Source: Leuctra nigra (Eukaryota > Arthropoda > Insecta > Plecoptera > Leuctridae). Taken from it: DNA of 64,000 nt. Position numbers and translations under genes: made by a program. The stretch is taken from positions 39,905,702 through 39,969,701 of the forward strand of contig OW203762.1 in the NCBI GenBank assembly GCA_934045905.1, in the 5' to 3' direction. The notes beneath the pieces were generated by a model. That model was not told the DNA's origin, made no database searches, and saw only the letters and a list, made by a program, of their open reading frames with translations. Positions 23,201-44,479 of the stretch are shown here, piece by piece. Position 1 is the first letter of the stretch, and each line of letters starts with the position of its first letter.

Positions 23201-26200
23201 GTACAGTAGGTATAGGTAGTAAAATGCCTCTGCCAAATTTCAACTTTCTGAACCCAACCGTTTGTCGTAGCGATGGGGTTACCCGTAACATTCCGACTCT
23301 GGGCACCCAGCTTGCCAGCCAGTCAGTCATGAAAGTGTTTTTGAGCATGTTTCTGACAAGTGACTACCTACCATGTGACCATAAATTTATGAAATAAGCC
23401 ACACACTTTTGCACCCAAAGTTGTGAGAATGCTTTTTCCTCATTTTAAAAGTGATTCTACAACTCACTCATGTGACCCTTTTCCCCTCCGAAATTTTCGT
23501 ATCAAATTTTTTGGGCGGAATATTACTTTTTCAATGGGATTGTAATGCAATAAGTCCCGCAATTATCACTTGACAGACTTGGGCATGTCACATGTGGTCT
23601 CATTGTCTTCGTATGCATAGGCTAAGTAAACGTCATCGCGTATTTTTCAATAAATTTATTTATTATGGCACTGGGGTTAGTCACCCTAAATGATGATTTC
23701 ATCGATGAAAAATCAGGGATGTAAAGATTTTATTTTTAGATTGATAGTAAATGTAAAAAAGTAGGTACACAAAAAAGTAAAAAAATGCGATGTCGTTTTA
23801 AATGAGACCACATACATGTCTGTAGAGAGATAATTGCGAGATTTATCTAATATTCCGCCAGAAAAATTTTGATACAGACTATGAAAATATTTGAGGTGAA
23901 AAAAGTCGTGTGACTTATAGATTCACCAAATAGTGAGGAAGAACCGGTTTCACAAATTTGGTTACCTACAGTAAATTTAGAATTTTATATGGTACCTACT
24001 GTGGTATCACTCGAATACTCGGTTTAAAAAGTTTTAAACTTTCATTTAATTGTGTGTATGGTAGCCGATGGATTAAAAACAGTCCTTAAACTTGGGACAC
24101 ACTATCAAGTGAAAGCAGAAAGCAGTGTGACGATTGCTCTCCTCACATTGAATGACAGCTGTCACTTGACCTTACATGCCTCGCTGCAATTCGGCCATGA
24201 TCTAAAATTCAGCGAGTAAACTTGACAGTTGTTCGTTCTGTGTTTTAATGGGTTGCACTAGTAGGAAGAAGGGGAAGTAAGTGATTAAGGGAGCGTTACT
24301 ACAACGCTCTTATGCCTCTTTCTCTGTTTATTTTTATTTTTTTTTGTTCGCGCCATATTGGCCGCATTGATTGACTAATCGAGCTGAAATTTTGAACATT
24401 AACTAATATCATTCTAATTTCGGCCTGGAATGTTTTTTCAGCAATATTCAAATCAAAAAGTTGATTATTTTATTAATTACCCTTGTCGCGCGACACCCTG
24501 CTGAGTGACCCAAGTCGCAAACATCCTGTCCACCCCACCCCTCCACTAATGACCAGCCAGCCTCCAACCAAGAAAAAGGTTGTTTTCCTTTGATTCAAAT
24601 GAGAGACATGGGTCCTTGCCAGAGTAAAGTGGCCCATACACGGTCAATCTTGCATGACAAACTTACTTGACAAGCCCGGCATGACGGCATGACAAACCTG
24701 AACAACGCCCACACACGTTCAATTTAGGTTTGATAGTTCAGACCTTTGGGGTCATGCGCACTTTATTGCGCAACTTCCAAACAACTACAAAACAGCAAAA
24801 TAGCTGAGTGAGCTGAAAGGTCACGTGCTCCGGCTCTGCATGCTGATTGGCTATTTATGTTCAAGCAAGATTGATGACTCCACACACGTCAAACTTGCTT
24901 GTCGTCTTGCATGAGCATGAAGCTCGATTTCAGTTTCTGTTGGAACTCCTTCAAGCCAAATTCCAGGCTTGACAAGCCATCAAATCTGCTCCACACATGA
25001 TCAAATTAGCATGTCATGCCGGGCTTGTCATGCAAGTCGTCAAGTAAGATTGACCGTGTGTGGGGCACTTAATATATATTTTCGTTATATTACAATTTAT
25101 TTTAAGTGTTGCATGTGGTATTAGAGTATAGCGCGTATCAGTGCTCGCTTATCAACGCGTTACAATGAGTGTTTTCCTAGTTATATAACACAGTGCTTGG
25201 AAGCGAATCACTAATGCTCTTCTAGACTTACGACATTCTCTGCCATGAATGTGTTTCAGGACGCAGTATTTATGGAGAGAAGTTTGCTGACGAGAACTTC
25301 AAGCTGAAGCATTATGGGGCTGGATGGCTATCGATGGCAAACGCTGGCAAAGACACCAATGGTTCACAGTTCTTCATCACTACAAAGACTACTCCATGGC
25401 TTGATGGCAGACATGTCGTCTTTGGAAAGATTATTTCTGGAATGGTATGTTGCGCTTTCATTGATTATGTTGATGGGTAACCTACTACCCTACCTATATT
25501 CCATTTGAAGAAAATCTGCTGAAATTTTATAATAATAATCCATCTCTGGTTCCAATTCAATGGGTCAGGGGGTGGGTATTCCCACCAACACTAGGGCCAC
25601 AGGACTCCTGGAAACCGGCTGGCCACGCCTGGCATTTCCTCCTCATCTTCCTCCTCTTCTTCTCCACTTCAAACTGTTCCACAAATTCCTTCCACCGTGT
25701 TCTGTCCTCCCACTGTCCCTCAGCCTCCAACTCACTCCACCTTCCTCCTCTGTCCAGCACATCCACCTTGATCAGTCCAATCCACCTGTCTCTTGGTCGC
25801 CCAACTCTCCGTGTTCCCACTGTAGCTGCTTCAAACACCCGCCTTGAACACTGAAATTTTATTGCATTAAATTTGTAAATCAACACAATTAAATAATGAT
25901 AAACACACTTATCACTAAAGAAATGTAAAATTTTCATTCATAAAACTCAATTTCAATTGTCATGGAATATTTTGGCAGGAAAAAATGGCAGGATCAGGAT
26001 TGTGAATTTTGATGTTATTTCGAAGTTCCCAACAATGTCGGTCTGTTCGTCGAGCTTGCTCTGACCTGCTCTAAGTTGCTCCAACTTGCACCAGCCCTAA
26101 CCTTCCTGTAGGCCACCTACAAAATCGCCTGTTTTAAGCTGCTCCGAGCAGGATCGAACAGTCCGACGAACAAACCTAGTGTTACCATGGCTGTTGGCAT

Positions 26201-27598
26201 GTTGGTCATTGTCAATTTTCCTGTTTTAAAATTGTAAGAAATGTATCAAGCTTTGCAATTAAATTCCTTTGAAACTAGGTATTTGTCCCACAACAAAAAT
26301 AAATGCCACTAATTTTTACTTCTATAAAAAAATAAAAGGGCGGACGGCTTCCACCCTAAAAAAATGAGGGGACGCGTCCGCCCTCGTCCGCCCCCAAATT
26401 AATTACTGTGCACAGCTCCTAAATAATTTTTCCCTTAATGGGATGCTCCTCCTCCCCCCCCCCCCCCCCTCTTCCTATGCACCTGTTTCCAATAGACAAC
26501 ATAAAAATTATCTAGTAAGCTCTGCTTTTCAAAAAATTTCAAATGCAGTACCGTGTTCCTAATATCTATTTATTGTTATTCAACAATGGATAATAACATA
26601 AATAGATATTAGGATCACGGAATTGCATGATAAATTTTTTGAAAAGCAGAGGTTGGTACCGTATTTACCTGAATGTAGTGCATCCCCTAGTTTTTGAACC
26701 TCAAGTTTAGGAAAAAAATAATTTGCTACAAATCAAGTTTTAGTTTTATAACAAAATATACACACAAAAATTATCTTGTTTGATAATTAATTTTATGAAA
26801 AATACCTCTTTTCGACGTGATCATGTCTCCTTAATTACAAGCTATCATGTCAATTATTGACACCACTGTCACTTCAGTGCCAAAATATCAGCTGGGAGTA
26901 GTAAATGGGAGTGGCCACTATACACTATACAGTTCTGCCAACCCAAACAAGTTAGTTAGAAGGATTTGGGATTTGAAGAAAAAAAACAAAACATTGCACT
27001 ATATTCAGGTCACAGCCGACTACACTCTTCGTTCACTCCCTCCTCCTGTGAGCTGCCTGTTATCTGAGGAAAAATTGTAGTTCCTCATCTGCCGTCCCGG
27101 GAAGGGGTCGCCATGGCGACGGTGGCGGCCCCTTCCCGGGACGGCAAATGAGGAACTACAATTTTTCCTCAGATAACGGGCAGCTCACAGGAGGAGAAGG
27201 AGCGAACGAAGAGTGAGACGGCTGTGATTCGGGTCAATGCACAAATATTCAGGTAGTAGTGATTGTTTGGTAATATAACTTGCAGGGCAGGTTGCCTACT
27301 TCAACTATTTAGGCCATGCCAAAATTTGGTATATACAATTGTGCTGATACCCTCTTAAGTACAAATACTTTCTGAAAGAATAAAAAAGGGCTTGTACAAT
27401 TAGTAATATTCCTGTAAATTTCGTCCCTGGATACCTACTGACTACACTAAATTAAATTTTTTTCAGGATATTATCCGACAAATTGAACGCTCAAAGACAG
27501 ATGGCCGTGATAGACCAAATAATGAGGTGAAGATAGAAGATAGCGGCGCTGAGGTTGTATCGGTACCATATGGTGTAGCAAAAACTGATGCCGTTTGA
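17236..27598 (+). CDS. Secretory-pathway cyclophilin (peptidyl-prolyl cis-trans isomerase B type)
   Basis: Catalyses proline cis-trans isomerisation during folding of secreted and membrane proteins. Exons 17236-17343, 17510-17717, 25260-25444, 27467-27598; all GT-AG, phases match, product 210 residues (human PPIB 216). Residues 1-23 form a signal peptide (hydrophobic [15 protein letters not shown]). The cyclophilin domain carries every catalytic residue: R86, F91, M92, Q94 ([15 protein letters not shown]), F144 and W152 ([15 protein letters not shown]), H157 (matching CypA R55, F60, M61, Q63, F113, W121, H126). It resembles PPIB and Drosophila CG2852 most closely, including GDGYKGS and [16 protein letters not shown]. 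The tail VAKTDAV resembles the CG2852 tail and differs from the vertebrate IAKE ending. No C-terminal membrane segment is present, which argues against ninaA. Intron 2 is 7.5 kb and made largely of mobile elements. Confidence 0.96.
18033..18203. mobile_element. MITE, first of a two-copy family
   Basis: Inverted ends AGTCTGTTCGTCGGAGTGTT / GAACACCCCGACGAACAAACCT, flanked by AGTA at 18029-18032 and 18204-18207. Non-coding, about 171 bp. A diverged relative lies at 26042-26180. Both are in cyclophilin introns. Confidence 0.6.
19036..21626. mobile_element. hAT element carrying a nested Helitron-like insertion
   Basis: Ends ACAGGGACCCGAACC / GGTTCGGGTCCCTGT are perfect inverted repeats. Flanks ATATGAAC (19028-19035) and ACATGAAC (21627-21634) form an 8-bp TSD with one mismatch. 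Subterminal arrays of GAACCGGAACC units at 19040-19180 and 20168-20295 are typical of hAT ends. About 1.3 kb of the span (20296-21603) is a Helitron-like element placed just inside the right terminus. No transposase ORF is present. Confidence 0.75.
20296..21603 (+). mobile_element. Helitron-like non-autonomous element, copy 2
   Basis: Starts TGAGCGAGCGAAGCGAGCG and continues TCTCCTTTTGGCTCTTTTGG, as copy 3 does. It ends AACGCGTTACACTGAGCGTT then TTCCTAG. That gives a 3' hairpin (AACGC/GCGTT) 2 nt before CCTAG, and an internal inverted repeat GAGCGAG at the start with CTCGCTC near the end. Two CTCATCAACGCGTTACT-type termini (about 21175 and 21590) suggest internal duplication of the 3' part. 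No ORF. Confidence 0.65.
21922..22795 (+). mobile_element. Helitron-like non-autonomous element, copy 3
   Basis: Same start (TGAGCGAGCGAAGCGAGCG) and same end pattern (ATCAACGTGTTACTCAGAGCG then TTTTCCTAG) as copy 2. The two copies match over most of their length, for example TTTGCAGACCCTAATTTTTT and GGCGACTTCGA. About 874 bp; no coding capacity. It gives the cleanest view of element length. Confidence 0.7.
22796..24287. other. Cyclophilin intron 2, unassigned part
   Basis: About 1.5 kb of unique-looking AT-rich sequence between two Helitron-like copies. I see no exon, RNA gene or delimitable repeat. ORFs at 23024-23348 on both strands look accidental. Confidence 0.4.
24288..25180 (+). mobile_element. 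Helitron-like element, copy 4, interrupted by a MITE
   Basis: Begins GGGAGCGTTACTAC then CGCTCTTATGCCTCTTTCTC and CGAGCTGAAATTTTGAACAT. It ends ATCAACGCGTTACAATGAGTG and TTTTCCTAG. Its 5' part is closer to copy 5 (40.4 kb, minus) than to copies 2-3, indicating subfamilies. A Harbinger-type MITE occupies 24628-25069. The element ends only 79 bp before cyclophilin exon 3. Confidence 0.6.
24628..25069. mobile_element. Harbinger-type MITE nested in Helitron-like copy 4
   Basis: Inverted ends AGTGGCCCATACACGGTCAA / TTGACCGTGTGTGGGGCACT with TAA on both sides (24625-24627 and 25070-25072). The arms extend over about 60 bp, including GACAAGCCCGGCATGAC and its inverse. Non-coding. Confidence 0.75.
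25540..25850 (-). mobile_element. RTE-like LINE 3' fragment, copy C
   Basis: The minus strand encodes the extreme C-terminus of a non-LTR retrotransposon [18 protein letters not shown], followed by [15 protein letters not shown] and a basic tail. It corresponds to the GRPRTKWING...WWEDRERWREL region of the fragment at 33.3-34.1 kb. The 3' stem-loop GGTGGGAATACCCACC and CCCTGACCC follow, then a TTATTATTATAAAA tail. Truncated at 5' and inactive; lies in cyclophilin intron 3. Confidence 0.75.
26042..26180. mobile_element. MITE, second copy of the 18.0-kb family
   Basis: GTCTGTTCGTCGAGCTTGC at the left and GTCCGACGAACAAACCTAGT at the right, with GACCTGCTC...CTGCTCCGAGCAGG inside. It is homologous in plan to 18033-18203 but diverged. 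No clean TSD. Confidence 0.5.
26513..26652. mobile_element. Foldback MITE, family member 1
   Basis: Palindromic unit with ends AAAATTATCTAG...GCTCTGCTTTTCAAAAAATT and the inverse AATTTTTTGAAAAGCAGAG. The loop is around TTATTCAACAATGGATAATA. The same design and matching terminal sequence occur at 46321-46509. Confidence 0.65.
26992..27241. mobile_element. Long GC-rich hairpin element in cyclophilin intron 3
   Basis: Arms of about 110 bp pair almost perfectly (CACAGCCG...GAGGAAAAATTGTAGTTCCT against AGGAACTACAATTTTTCCTC...CGGCTGTG). The apex is GGAAGGGGTCGCCATGGCGACGG. It may be the core of a larger element with ACCTGAAT ends (26660-27263). The ORF at 26847-27080 is accidental. Confidence 0.6.
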
Positions 27599-27676
27599 AT
27601 AATACATACAATTTCGTGAAAAAGCAATATTCTTAAATTATCGGTGTTTATTTCTTTCAATTGTATTGTTTGGACG

Positions 27677-27682
27677 AATAAA
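27677..27682 (+). promoter_or_regulatory. Polyadenylation signal of the cyclophilin gene
   Basis: AATAAA lies 79 bp after the cyclophilin stop codon and is followed by a T-rich stretch. It is the nearest canonical signal. Confidence 0.7.
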
Positions 27683-28281
27683 GTTTTAATTTGATAAATT
27701 TGTCTTGGTAATTTCTCTCAAGGATGCTGAAAAACATCTCTAAATATCTGCACCCTCTGAACAAATCATGTCCTTGCATAATGACTTAAAAGTTTAAATG
27801 TAAAAAGACTGAAGAGTATGAATTGATTTAATTTTATCCTACTTTGGCAGAGCTTCAATGATGTTTCATTTTAACAAGGACTATCTTGAGACATACCTAA
27901 TCTTTTAATTTCTTTAGAAAATGTGTAGATGTTATATTTACTTTCAAAATGTGTAATATTACCATCAACCTCTTGCACAAAGCTTCCCAAAGAGAAGTAT
28001 GTAGGTACCTATCGGCAACTACCTATGTAGATAACAATACTTATTAGTTATTATACCTACATTTTAATTTTCGGAGGAGAGCTTGATGATTATGGTGTCT
28101 TTTATGATGATCTCTATGTGATGTCAGCTGAAATCAATATTGTTGCTTATACTAAGTGTTTGTATAAGTGTACCAAGTGATTCGTTCTGAGTCTGACAAT
28201 GAAATATATTGTAGACATTATAATAAAATCGTAATTTTAAAAAAAAATCGATGATAATTAGTCCAGTAATTTTGTGATTAT

Positions 28282-29046
28282 ACCCACCACTAATTGCAAC
28301 AGAAGGTTTCAATACATGAATCGATTCAGAAAAATGCCCTCTACAACATATCCAAAATCCTCCCGAATCCGAGTGCCGGAAATACTTTTTAATCAATTAT
28401 TAAGTTAATTTCCCATGTTAATTCCATCTTCCAAAAAAAAAGAAAAAATCGTGTAACTCCGATTTTGACGAAACTTGGCAGAATTGTTCACCATTCTAAA
28501 TGAACACCAATAGCTCTCTTAGCGTTTTCCTCTAAATCTCATCGTTTGGGAAATAGGACCCATTGAGAAGTAATGAAGATGTAAAAAATTGTAAAGATTG
28601 TGTAGTATTTAGAGATATGGTAACAAAATTAATTAGAGAAAAAAGGTAAAAATTGTATTATAAAAATGTACTGTAATAGCTAATAGCTAAAATAAAAGAT
28701 TCAAAATCAAAAAAAAATATTTTAGTCAGTTTTCGACGATTTAGGTCACTTTGAGTGTAATTTGACGTTTTGCGAGGTCCATATTTCGTAAACGATGAGA
28801 TTTAGAGGAAAACGCTAAGAGAGCTATTTGTGTATTTAGGATGGTGAACAATTCTGCCAAGTTTCGTCAAAATCGGAGTTGAATGAATTTTTTTTTTTTT
28901 GATGATGGTATTAACATGGGAAATTAACAAAGTGATGAAAAAGTACTTCCGGCACTCGGATTCGGGAGGATTTTGGATATGTTGTAGAGGGCATTTTTCT
29001 GAATCGATTCATATATTGAAACCTTCTGTTGCAATTAGTGGTGGGT
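28282..29046. mobile_element. Long-TIR element between cyclophilin and muskelin
   Basis: The left end ACCCACCACTAATTGCAACA and the inverse TGTTGCAATTAGTGGTGGGT bound a 765-bp element. Its inverted repeats exceed 100 bp, continuing GAATCGATTCAGAAAAATG and CATTTTTCTGAATCGATTC. Related copies or fragments lie at 29267-29783 and 32900-34396. No ORF of note. Confidence 0.65.
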
Positions 29047-29783
29047 TCCGCTCTTTTTTTGCTTTAAATTACTGGGCTAAATAATTAATAATGTAATTTA
29101 TGGAGCACATAAAATAGGTACACAAATTGGTCTGTATTCAACAATCGAGTCGTTGATCTTCCATACATCCATCTGAGTGATTCGTCTACGAATTTCAGTT
29201 TGATCAGAGGACAATCGCTAGAAGGAGGTGAAATATCGCTAGAAATAGGACCCATTGAGAAGTAATATTTTAGTCAGTTTTTGACGATTTAGGTCACTTT
29301 GAGTGTAATTTGACGTTTTGCGAGGTCCATATTTCGTAAACGATGAGATTTAGAGGAAAACGCTAAGAGAGCTATTTGTGTTCATTTAGGATGGTGAAAA
29401 ATTCTGCCAAGTTTCGTCAAAATCGGAGTTACATGAATTTTTTTTTTTTTGATGATGGTATTAACATGGGAAATTAACTTAAAAAGTGATGAAAAAGTAC
29501 TTCCGGCACTCGGATTCGGGAGGATTTTAGATATGTTGTAGAGGGCATTTTTCTGAATCGATTCATATATTGAAACCTTCTGTTGCAATTAGTGGTGGGT
29601 TCAGCTCTTTTTTTGCTTTAAATTACTGCGCTAAATAATTAATAATGTAATTTATGGAGCACATAAAATAGGTACACAATTGGTCTGTATTCAACAATCG
29701 AGTCGTTGATCTTCCATACATCCATCTGAGTGATTCGTCTACGAATTTCAGTTTGATCAGAGGACAATCGCTAGAAGGAGGTG
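28719..29783. repeat. Direct duplication of about 512 bp, partly within the long-TIR element
   Basis: 28719-29230 is repeated at 29267-29783. Both copies start ATTTTAGTCAGTTTT and end GGACAATCGCTAGAAGGAGG, differing at a few positions and small indels. The duplicated block contains the right half of the long-TIR element plus about 190 bp of flank, so it is a segmental tandem copy rather than a transposition. Confidence 0.8.
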
Positions 29784-29933
29784 TGGGCGGGTTGCATTTC
29801 CCTCGTTATTTTGATAGTTTTTATTCATAAAATTTAAATTTGGCGGCAAAATGAAACAGTTGTCAGGTTAACCAACCAGCAGCGAAACAATTTTGCTTTT
29901 TTTTTTTTTTTTTTATTAAACTGATACATAACC

Positions 29934-30557
29934 CACCGCGTAGAGAACAGCTATCTTCACACTATTAAGCTTACGGTGTGAACACTTCAATGATCTACCA
30001 TTGGCTCCCGTGAATACGGACTACGGGTGGAATACGCAGAAAAAAATGCTATAAAATCGACCCTTGGTCAGTCTGCACCCTAGCCGATTGCAGCGCTAAG
30101 TTCGCTGGTGGCGATCCCGGAACCAATCTAGGCAATCATTTTATTTCTTGAGTGATAGTCAATGGCGCGAGCTGTCAAATGCCATCTTTTAGGTTATTTG
30201 CTGTTTGGTGAATAATAAGTAAGTGAAAATGCTTGTATTACATGTTAATTATTACAATCAATAAACTAAACACATTTTACACTGATATCAACCCTTTTAA
30301 TTTCATCTGATCGTTATCCAAGTTGTTTAAGTTCTAATTTATACATTTGATTTTGAATTAACCCGCTAAAATTCAGATTAGTTCGATTTTCTAACACTAA
30401 CCATGGTGCTTAGAGAGCGCTGCGAACGGCTGGTAGCCGCAGCCAATCCACTCTATAGACCTGGCCATATTTAGCATTGGAGCCTGTTTCACGTCTCAAG
30501 CCCATCTGATCTCACCTTAAATTTAATAGTGTGAAGATAGATGTTCTCTACGCGGTG
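29934..30557. mobile_element. MITE directly upstream of muskelin
   Basis: Inverted ends CACCGCGTAGAGAACAGCTA / TCTCTACGCGGTG continue over about 35 bp (TATCTTCACACTATTAA and inverse). CATAACC is duplicated at 29927-29933 and 30558-30564. The 7-8-bp TSD suggests hAT or P type. It ends 179 bp before the muskelin ATG, so it sits in the promoter or leader. Confidence 0.75.
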
Positions 30558-30736
30558 CATAACCTTACTTTCTATTTGGATTTGGAAGGAATGTATGCCT
30601 GAGGAAAAGCTTCTTTTGTGTGGTTTCAAATCATTTTTAGTGTTCGAGTCATACTATCTATTTGGTACTTTATTTGTAGCCATATTAAAGACTCACGTGT
30701 ATAACTCTATTATATACTTTCTGTTGAAGAGACGCA

Positions 30737-40731
<9,995 letters not shown>

Positions 40732-40988
40732 CTTGATCAAATTCAAGACATAGTTACAAGTCACCAGCAGAGCAGCTCTCTTAGCCGTAATGTTATTTCA
40801 TTTTGATCTGTTTACATAGTAGTTGTTGTGTTGTTATTCTATTTTTCTGTTTTATCTTTAATGTAACTCAATTATTTTGTTGATATTTAGAAGTTATACT
40901 ATTATTTAAAATTTTTGTGCCCTAGATGGACTACAAAACAGAATATTTTAGTTTTGCAAAATCCTAATTCGTACCTTCAAGTTTCAAT

Positions 40989-42148
40989 CAGTGTTGCCAA
41001 TACCTCAAATACCAGCTCCCACTAGAACTCCAAAATCTCTATGCACCGCCAACACACCCATGTGGAGTTACATACACTACACCCTACTATTCAAAAAGTA
41101 GGTAAACATGCATACCTAATAAAATTAATTTCGTGCTAAAAGCACTTTTTCATGTGGAATCTCTTTTTATTGAACAGTGACAATGTGCTTTTTACCATCT
41201 GCATGCCAGGAGAGGAGTGGAAAGTGGACTGTTCAGAAAATAACCCCCCCCCCCCCCCACCCCCCACTACCGCAATAGTTTTGTGAAAAATTTCATAATC
41301 GTCGTTGTGCTGTTATTTTTCTTAACTGCTGGAGACCTTTTTTCACCGCTTTTTGACATTTTAAAATGCTAGATAGAAAATCTTAATAATAATTTAAAAA
41401 AATAAAAATAAAATGAAATATAGAAAAGCATAATTGCTACCAATTTGACAATCGATATCCAAATACAACACAACACTACTCACTCTGACTCATATTTCTA
41501 ACATATTCAGTACCTAATAGCCTGTTTAAATTCACATACCTACATCTTTTCTCTCTTTGATTTCTTCCTTTATGGATTTTGTCATACTCCCTCAATGCTT
41601 TATAAAAGAAACTGTCATTCATTTATCTCACAATAATCCAAATGCCATGATGAGTCTTCATGCCCAGATTTGTCAATCTAGTGGAGCGGTCGCTCCACGC
41701 CAGCCAAGTCGTACGGCGCGCACACTCTCATATAAAGGCTGGAGCAAACCCACTTTTACTGTAAGCATCAAAGTGGCATTTTCGGCCTACTGGATCATAA
41801 AATTGGGAAATCTCACATTGTTGCGAAATATTATAATTTCGAGCTATGGCCCACCCCACCACATATACTAAATTTGGGAACAGTAGGTTACAGCCTTTGC
41901 GAGCTAGAGGACCGTGAAAATCGTGTTTTAGGGCGGTTTTAATCAGTAATTATTAATTACTACAAGCATACCTATCCTCATTTTATCTTAAAAACAAATA
42001 TATAAATAGTAATATTTATCATTTCTTTGATAGAAGTTTCCCCAGTTAAGTCTATTTTATTTTACATACCTACTACTGGTTGAAGTCATCCACTTTTCTC
42101 TAGTTCCTCATTACTTGATCTGGGGGCAAAGCTAAATTGGCAACACTG
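40989..42148. mobile_element. hAT-type element with perfect 8-bp TSD, downstream of muskelin
   Basis: Ends CAGTGTTGCCAAT / ATTGGCAACACTG are perfect inverted repeats. GTTTCAAT is duplicated at 40981-40988 and 42149-42156. Non-autonomous, 1160 bp. It contains a C-run near 41245 and a nested copy of the CTAGTGGAGCGG repeat. Confidence 0.8.
41678..41945. repeat. Dispersed repeat with palindromic end, copy 2
   Basis: Same start (CTAGTGGAGCGGTCGCTCCA) and same internal blocks as 11387-11660; more than 200 bp align. It lies inside the hAT element at 40989-42148. Confidence 0.65.
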
Positions 42149-42217
42149 GTTTCAATGTCCGTGATGGTGCTGACTGCCTATATGTAGTTGTTGATTGAAG
42201 AACAGGAACACACTCAA

Positions 42218-42301
42218 GCCTACTGCATTGTCACCGAACTCATCATTGGCGCTTTACTTGCCTACTGCATTGTCACCGAACTCATCATTGGCGCTTTACT
42301 T
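42218..42301. repeat. 42-bp tandem repeat, two units
   Basis: GCCTACTGCATTGTCACCGA... occurs at 42218 and again, identically, at 42260. The surrounding 66-codon ORF is simply a by-product of a unit length divisible by three. Confidence 0.85.
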
Positions 42302-42590
42302 ACCTACTTGCCTTAGTCTAAACTTATTTCACTATTTTATTTTTATTTATTTATGCCTAGAGATTAAACTTTCCTACAATATTTCAGTCATATAAACAAC
42401 AACCAAAGTTCAACATCATCTAACAAACAACACCATGTACCTATGTATCATCACTTATCGGGAAATTAATTTATTTTTATAATTTTTTTAAAATTTCATT
42501 GGTGTCGTAGCAATCATTAGTAAAAGTAATGAAGAGGATGGCTAGAGACTGGTTTGTTATAATACCGCATATCGGCTTGATCTATAAAGG

Positions 42591-42934
42591 TGCTGTCTCA
42601 TGGCCGTTCCAAACTTCCCAAGTTTGCTGAAGTTCCGAATCACCATTCCAAAAAATCCCGTATTCATTCTCCTCTAATTCATTCTTAAAAATCATTACTT
42701 TTAGAGGGGCCTCCCCTCAGTCCCCTCATTGTTGCCCTGAGCAGATTGTTTTACCTTCCTCCTCCCCCCTACCCCTCAGACTCCTCTTACTGACACAAAA
42801 AGTATTACTAATCCCATCCCGGATTGCACACATTGAAAGGTGGCAACCCTAAGTTCACATGGGAGTTTTTGGAAAGGCGATTCGGAATTTTGGCAAACTT
42901 CGTAAGTTTGGACCGGCCATGTGAATCGACCTTG
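42591..42934. mobile_element. MITE with long diverged TIRs
   Basis: TCATGGCCGTTCCAAACTT...AAGTTCCGAATCACC on the left pairs with the right-hand GGCGATTCGGAATTTTGGCA...AAGTTTGGACCGGCCATGTG. Arms are about 65 bp; the boundaries are approximate. Non-coding. Confidence 0.55.
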
Positions 42935-43149
42935 AGAAACTGGCAATGCGACGTTTTGTCAGTATTGTGAATTTCTATGCCAAAATAAGGATGGGTATTA
43001 TCGCTTATTGTGTTGTTTCACTTTCACTTCACTTTTATTTGTTTCCCTTACAATTTATTAAATGTCCATTGTGTTGTTTTATGGATGTCTTCATGTTTCA
43101 TTATCATTATGTGAATATGTCACTCCATTCAACTGATCTAACTAATTAA

Positions 43150-44479
43150 TTAAATACTAATTATATTTAATGATAGTGAAGTATGTAGGCAGGGTGCGAA
43201 TTGATGGGGGGGGGATTTCCCCCCCCCCCCCTCTGGTTTTCTCATCCCCGGCTCTGTTTACCAATAAAGCATCCCAGGGGGGGATAGAGTTTCCCCCCCT
43301 CTGTAAAATGGTTGACTTTTAATCAGCAAAACTTTTCTGAAATAAATCTAAAATTATAGAAATAAATTGTCACACAAAACAACTGTCAAATTGCCTTAGT
43401 AGCAAATAAGCTGTATTTGATAAGATTTATTAATTCCAAGATTTATTTTGCTTGCCCACCACTTCTGATTTCCCTTTTAAATTAAAAGCAAATCCTCTTT
43501 ATAATGCCATTTGTCGTGATGACATCACGACAAATGGCAAAAAATAGTGTACACATCGCTTAGAAATGCACCAAATCTAATCTTGAAATTCAAAATTTCC
43601 CAGGGCTATGCGCCCCGGATCCGCATGGTACTGGGTGGCCCTCCCCCCAGACCCCCCATTGTGTTCGTGGGCAATCGTACTTTTCGCCTTTACTATATTT
43701 CCCAACATACTCGGAATTTTAATATTTCCTATGAAAATTATGAAAATATGAAATATGAAAATATGAAATATGAAAATATGAAATATGAAATATGAAATAT
43801 GAAATATGAAAATTTCCCTCTGAAAATTGAACAATTCGCACCCTGTATGTAGGTACATATTTTTATGTGATATGTTACGCATGCATCTGTGTTCCTGGTA
43901 TTAAATAAGTACCTACTAACTATGATTGTAACATTCACTCCTTATATAAGCGGTTCATAATGAATGATAGACTTTGTATAGCTATAGTCAATGAATCCGA
44001 CAGTAACAATTCGAGAAAATAAGGAACACGACTGACCTCTGGTGGGTTCTGTGGTACTAGAGATAGGGGTGGATACCTACTTTACTGCTGCATAACAGTT
44101 CATTGGTGGAACTAAACTAACACAGTCTTGAGTCTACAGCTATACAACGTCTATAATTTCCAGAGTCAGATGTCTGTCTTCTGTTTTCATGAACACTCTT
44201 CTTAATATGTAAAGGATCATCATTAAATTGCAGGGCATATTTTGTTATAAATGCCTCGTTACCTATGTAAGATATGGACAAAACCAGAAACAAGATTATA
44301 CAGTGGAATATAGCCAAGAGAACATAATTAATTAGTACTATATGAATGAAAGTAGATTTAAGGTGGTGCAAGCGCAATTTATTTTGCTGCTTGTTTCAGA
44401 CATTTTTCTGGTTACGATTGGAGCCGAAATGGGTTGACGAAATAATTTGAAATTTTATTATTTATTATGGACAATCTTA
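43150..44479. other. Intergenic region with low-complexity tracts
   Basis: Contains G/C runs at about 43205-43232 and 43276-43305, an inverted GATGACATCACGACAAATGG-type palindrome near 43510-43530, and hAT-interior-like CGCCCCGGATCCGC (43609). There is also an ATGAAAAT/ATGAAAT microsatellite at about 43733-43812. No gene seen. Confidence 0.45.

Noticed and set aside
28719..29783. CRISPR-like or satellite array
   Set aside because: Only two units of about 512 bp with no spacers; a local segmental duplication.
42195..42395. ORF with repeated [14 protein letters not shown]
   Set aside because: By-product of a 42-bp tandem duplication; no start context or homology.
43547..43795. 82-codon ORF ending in NMKYE repeats
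   Set aside because: Explained by an ATGAAAAT microsatellite next to hAT-interior-like sequence.
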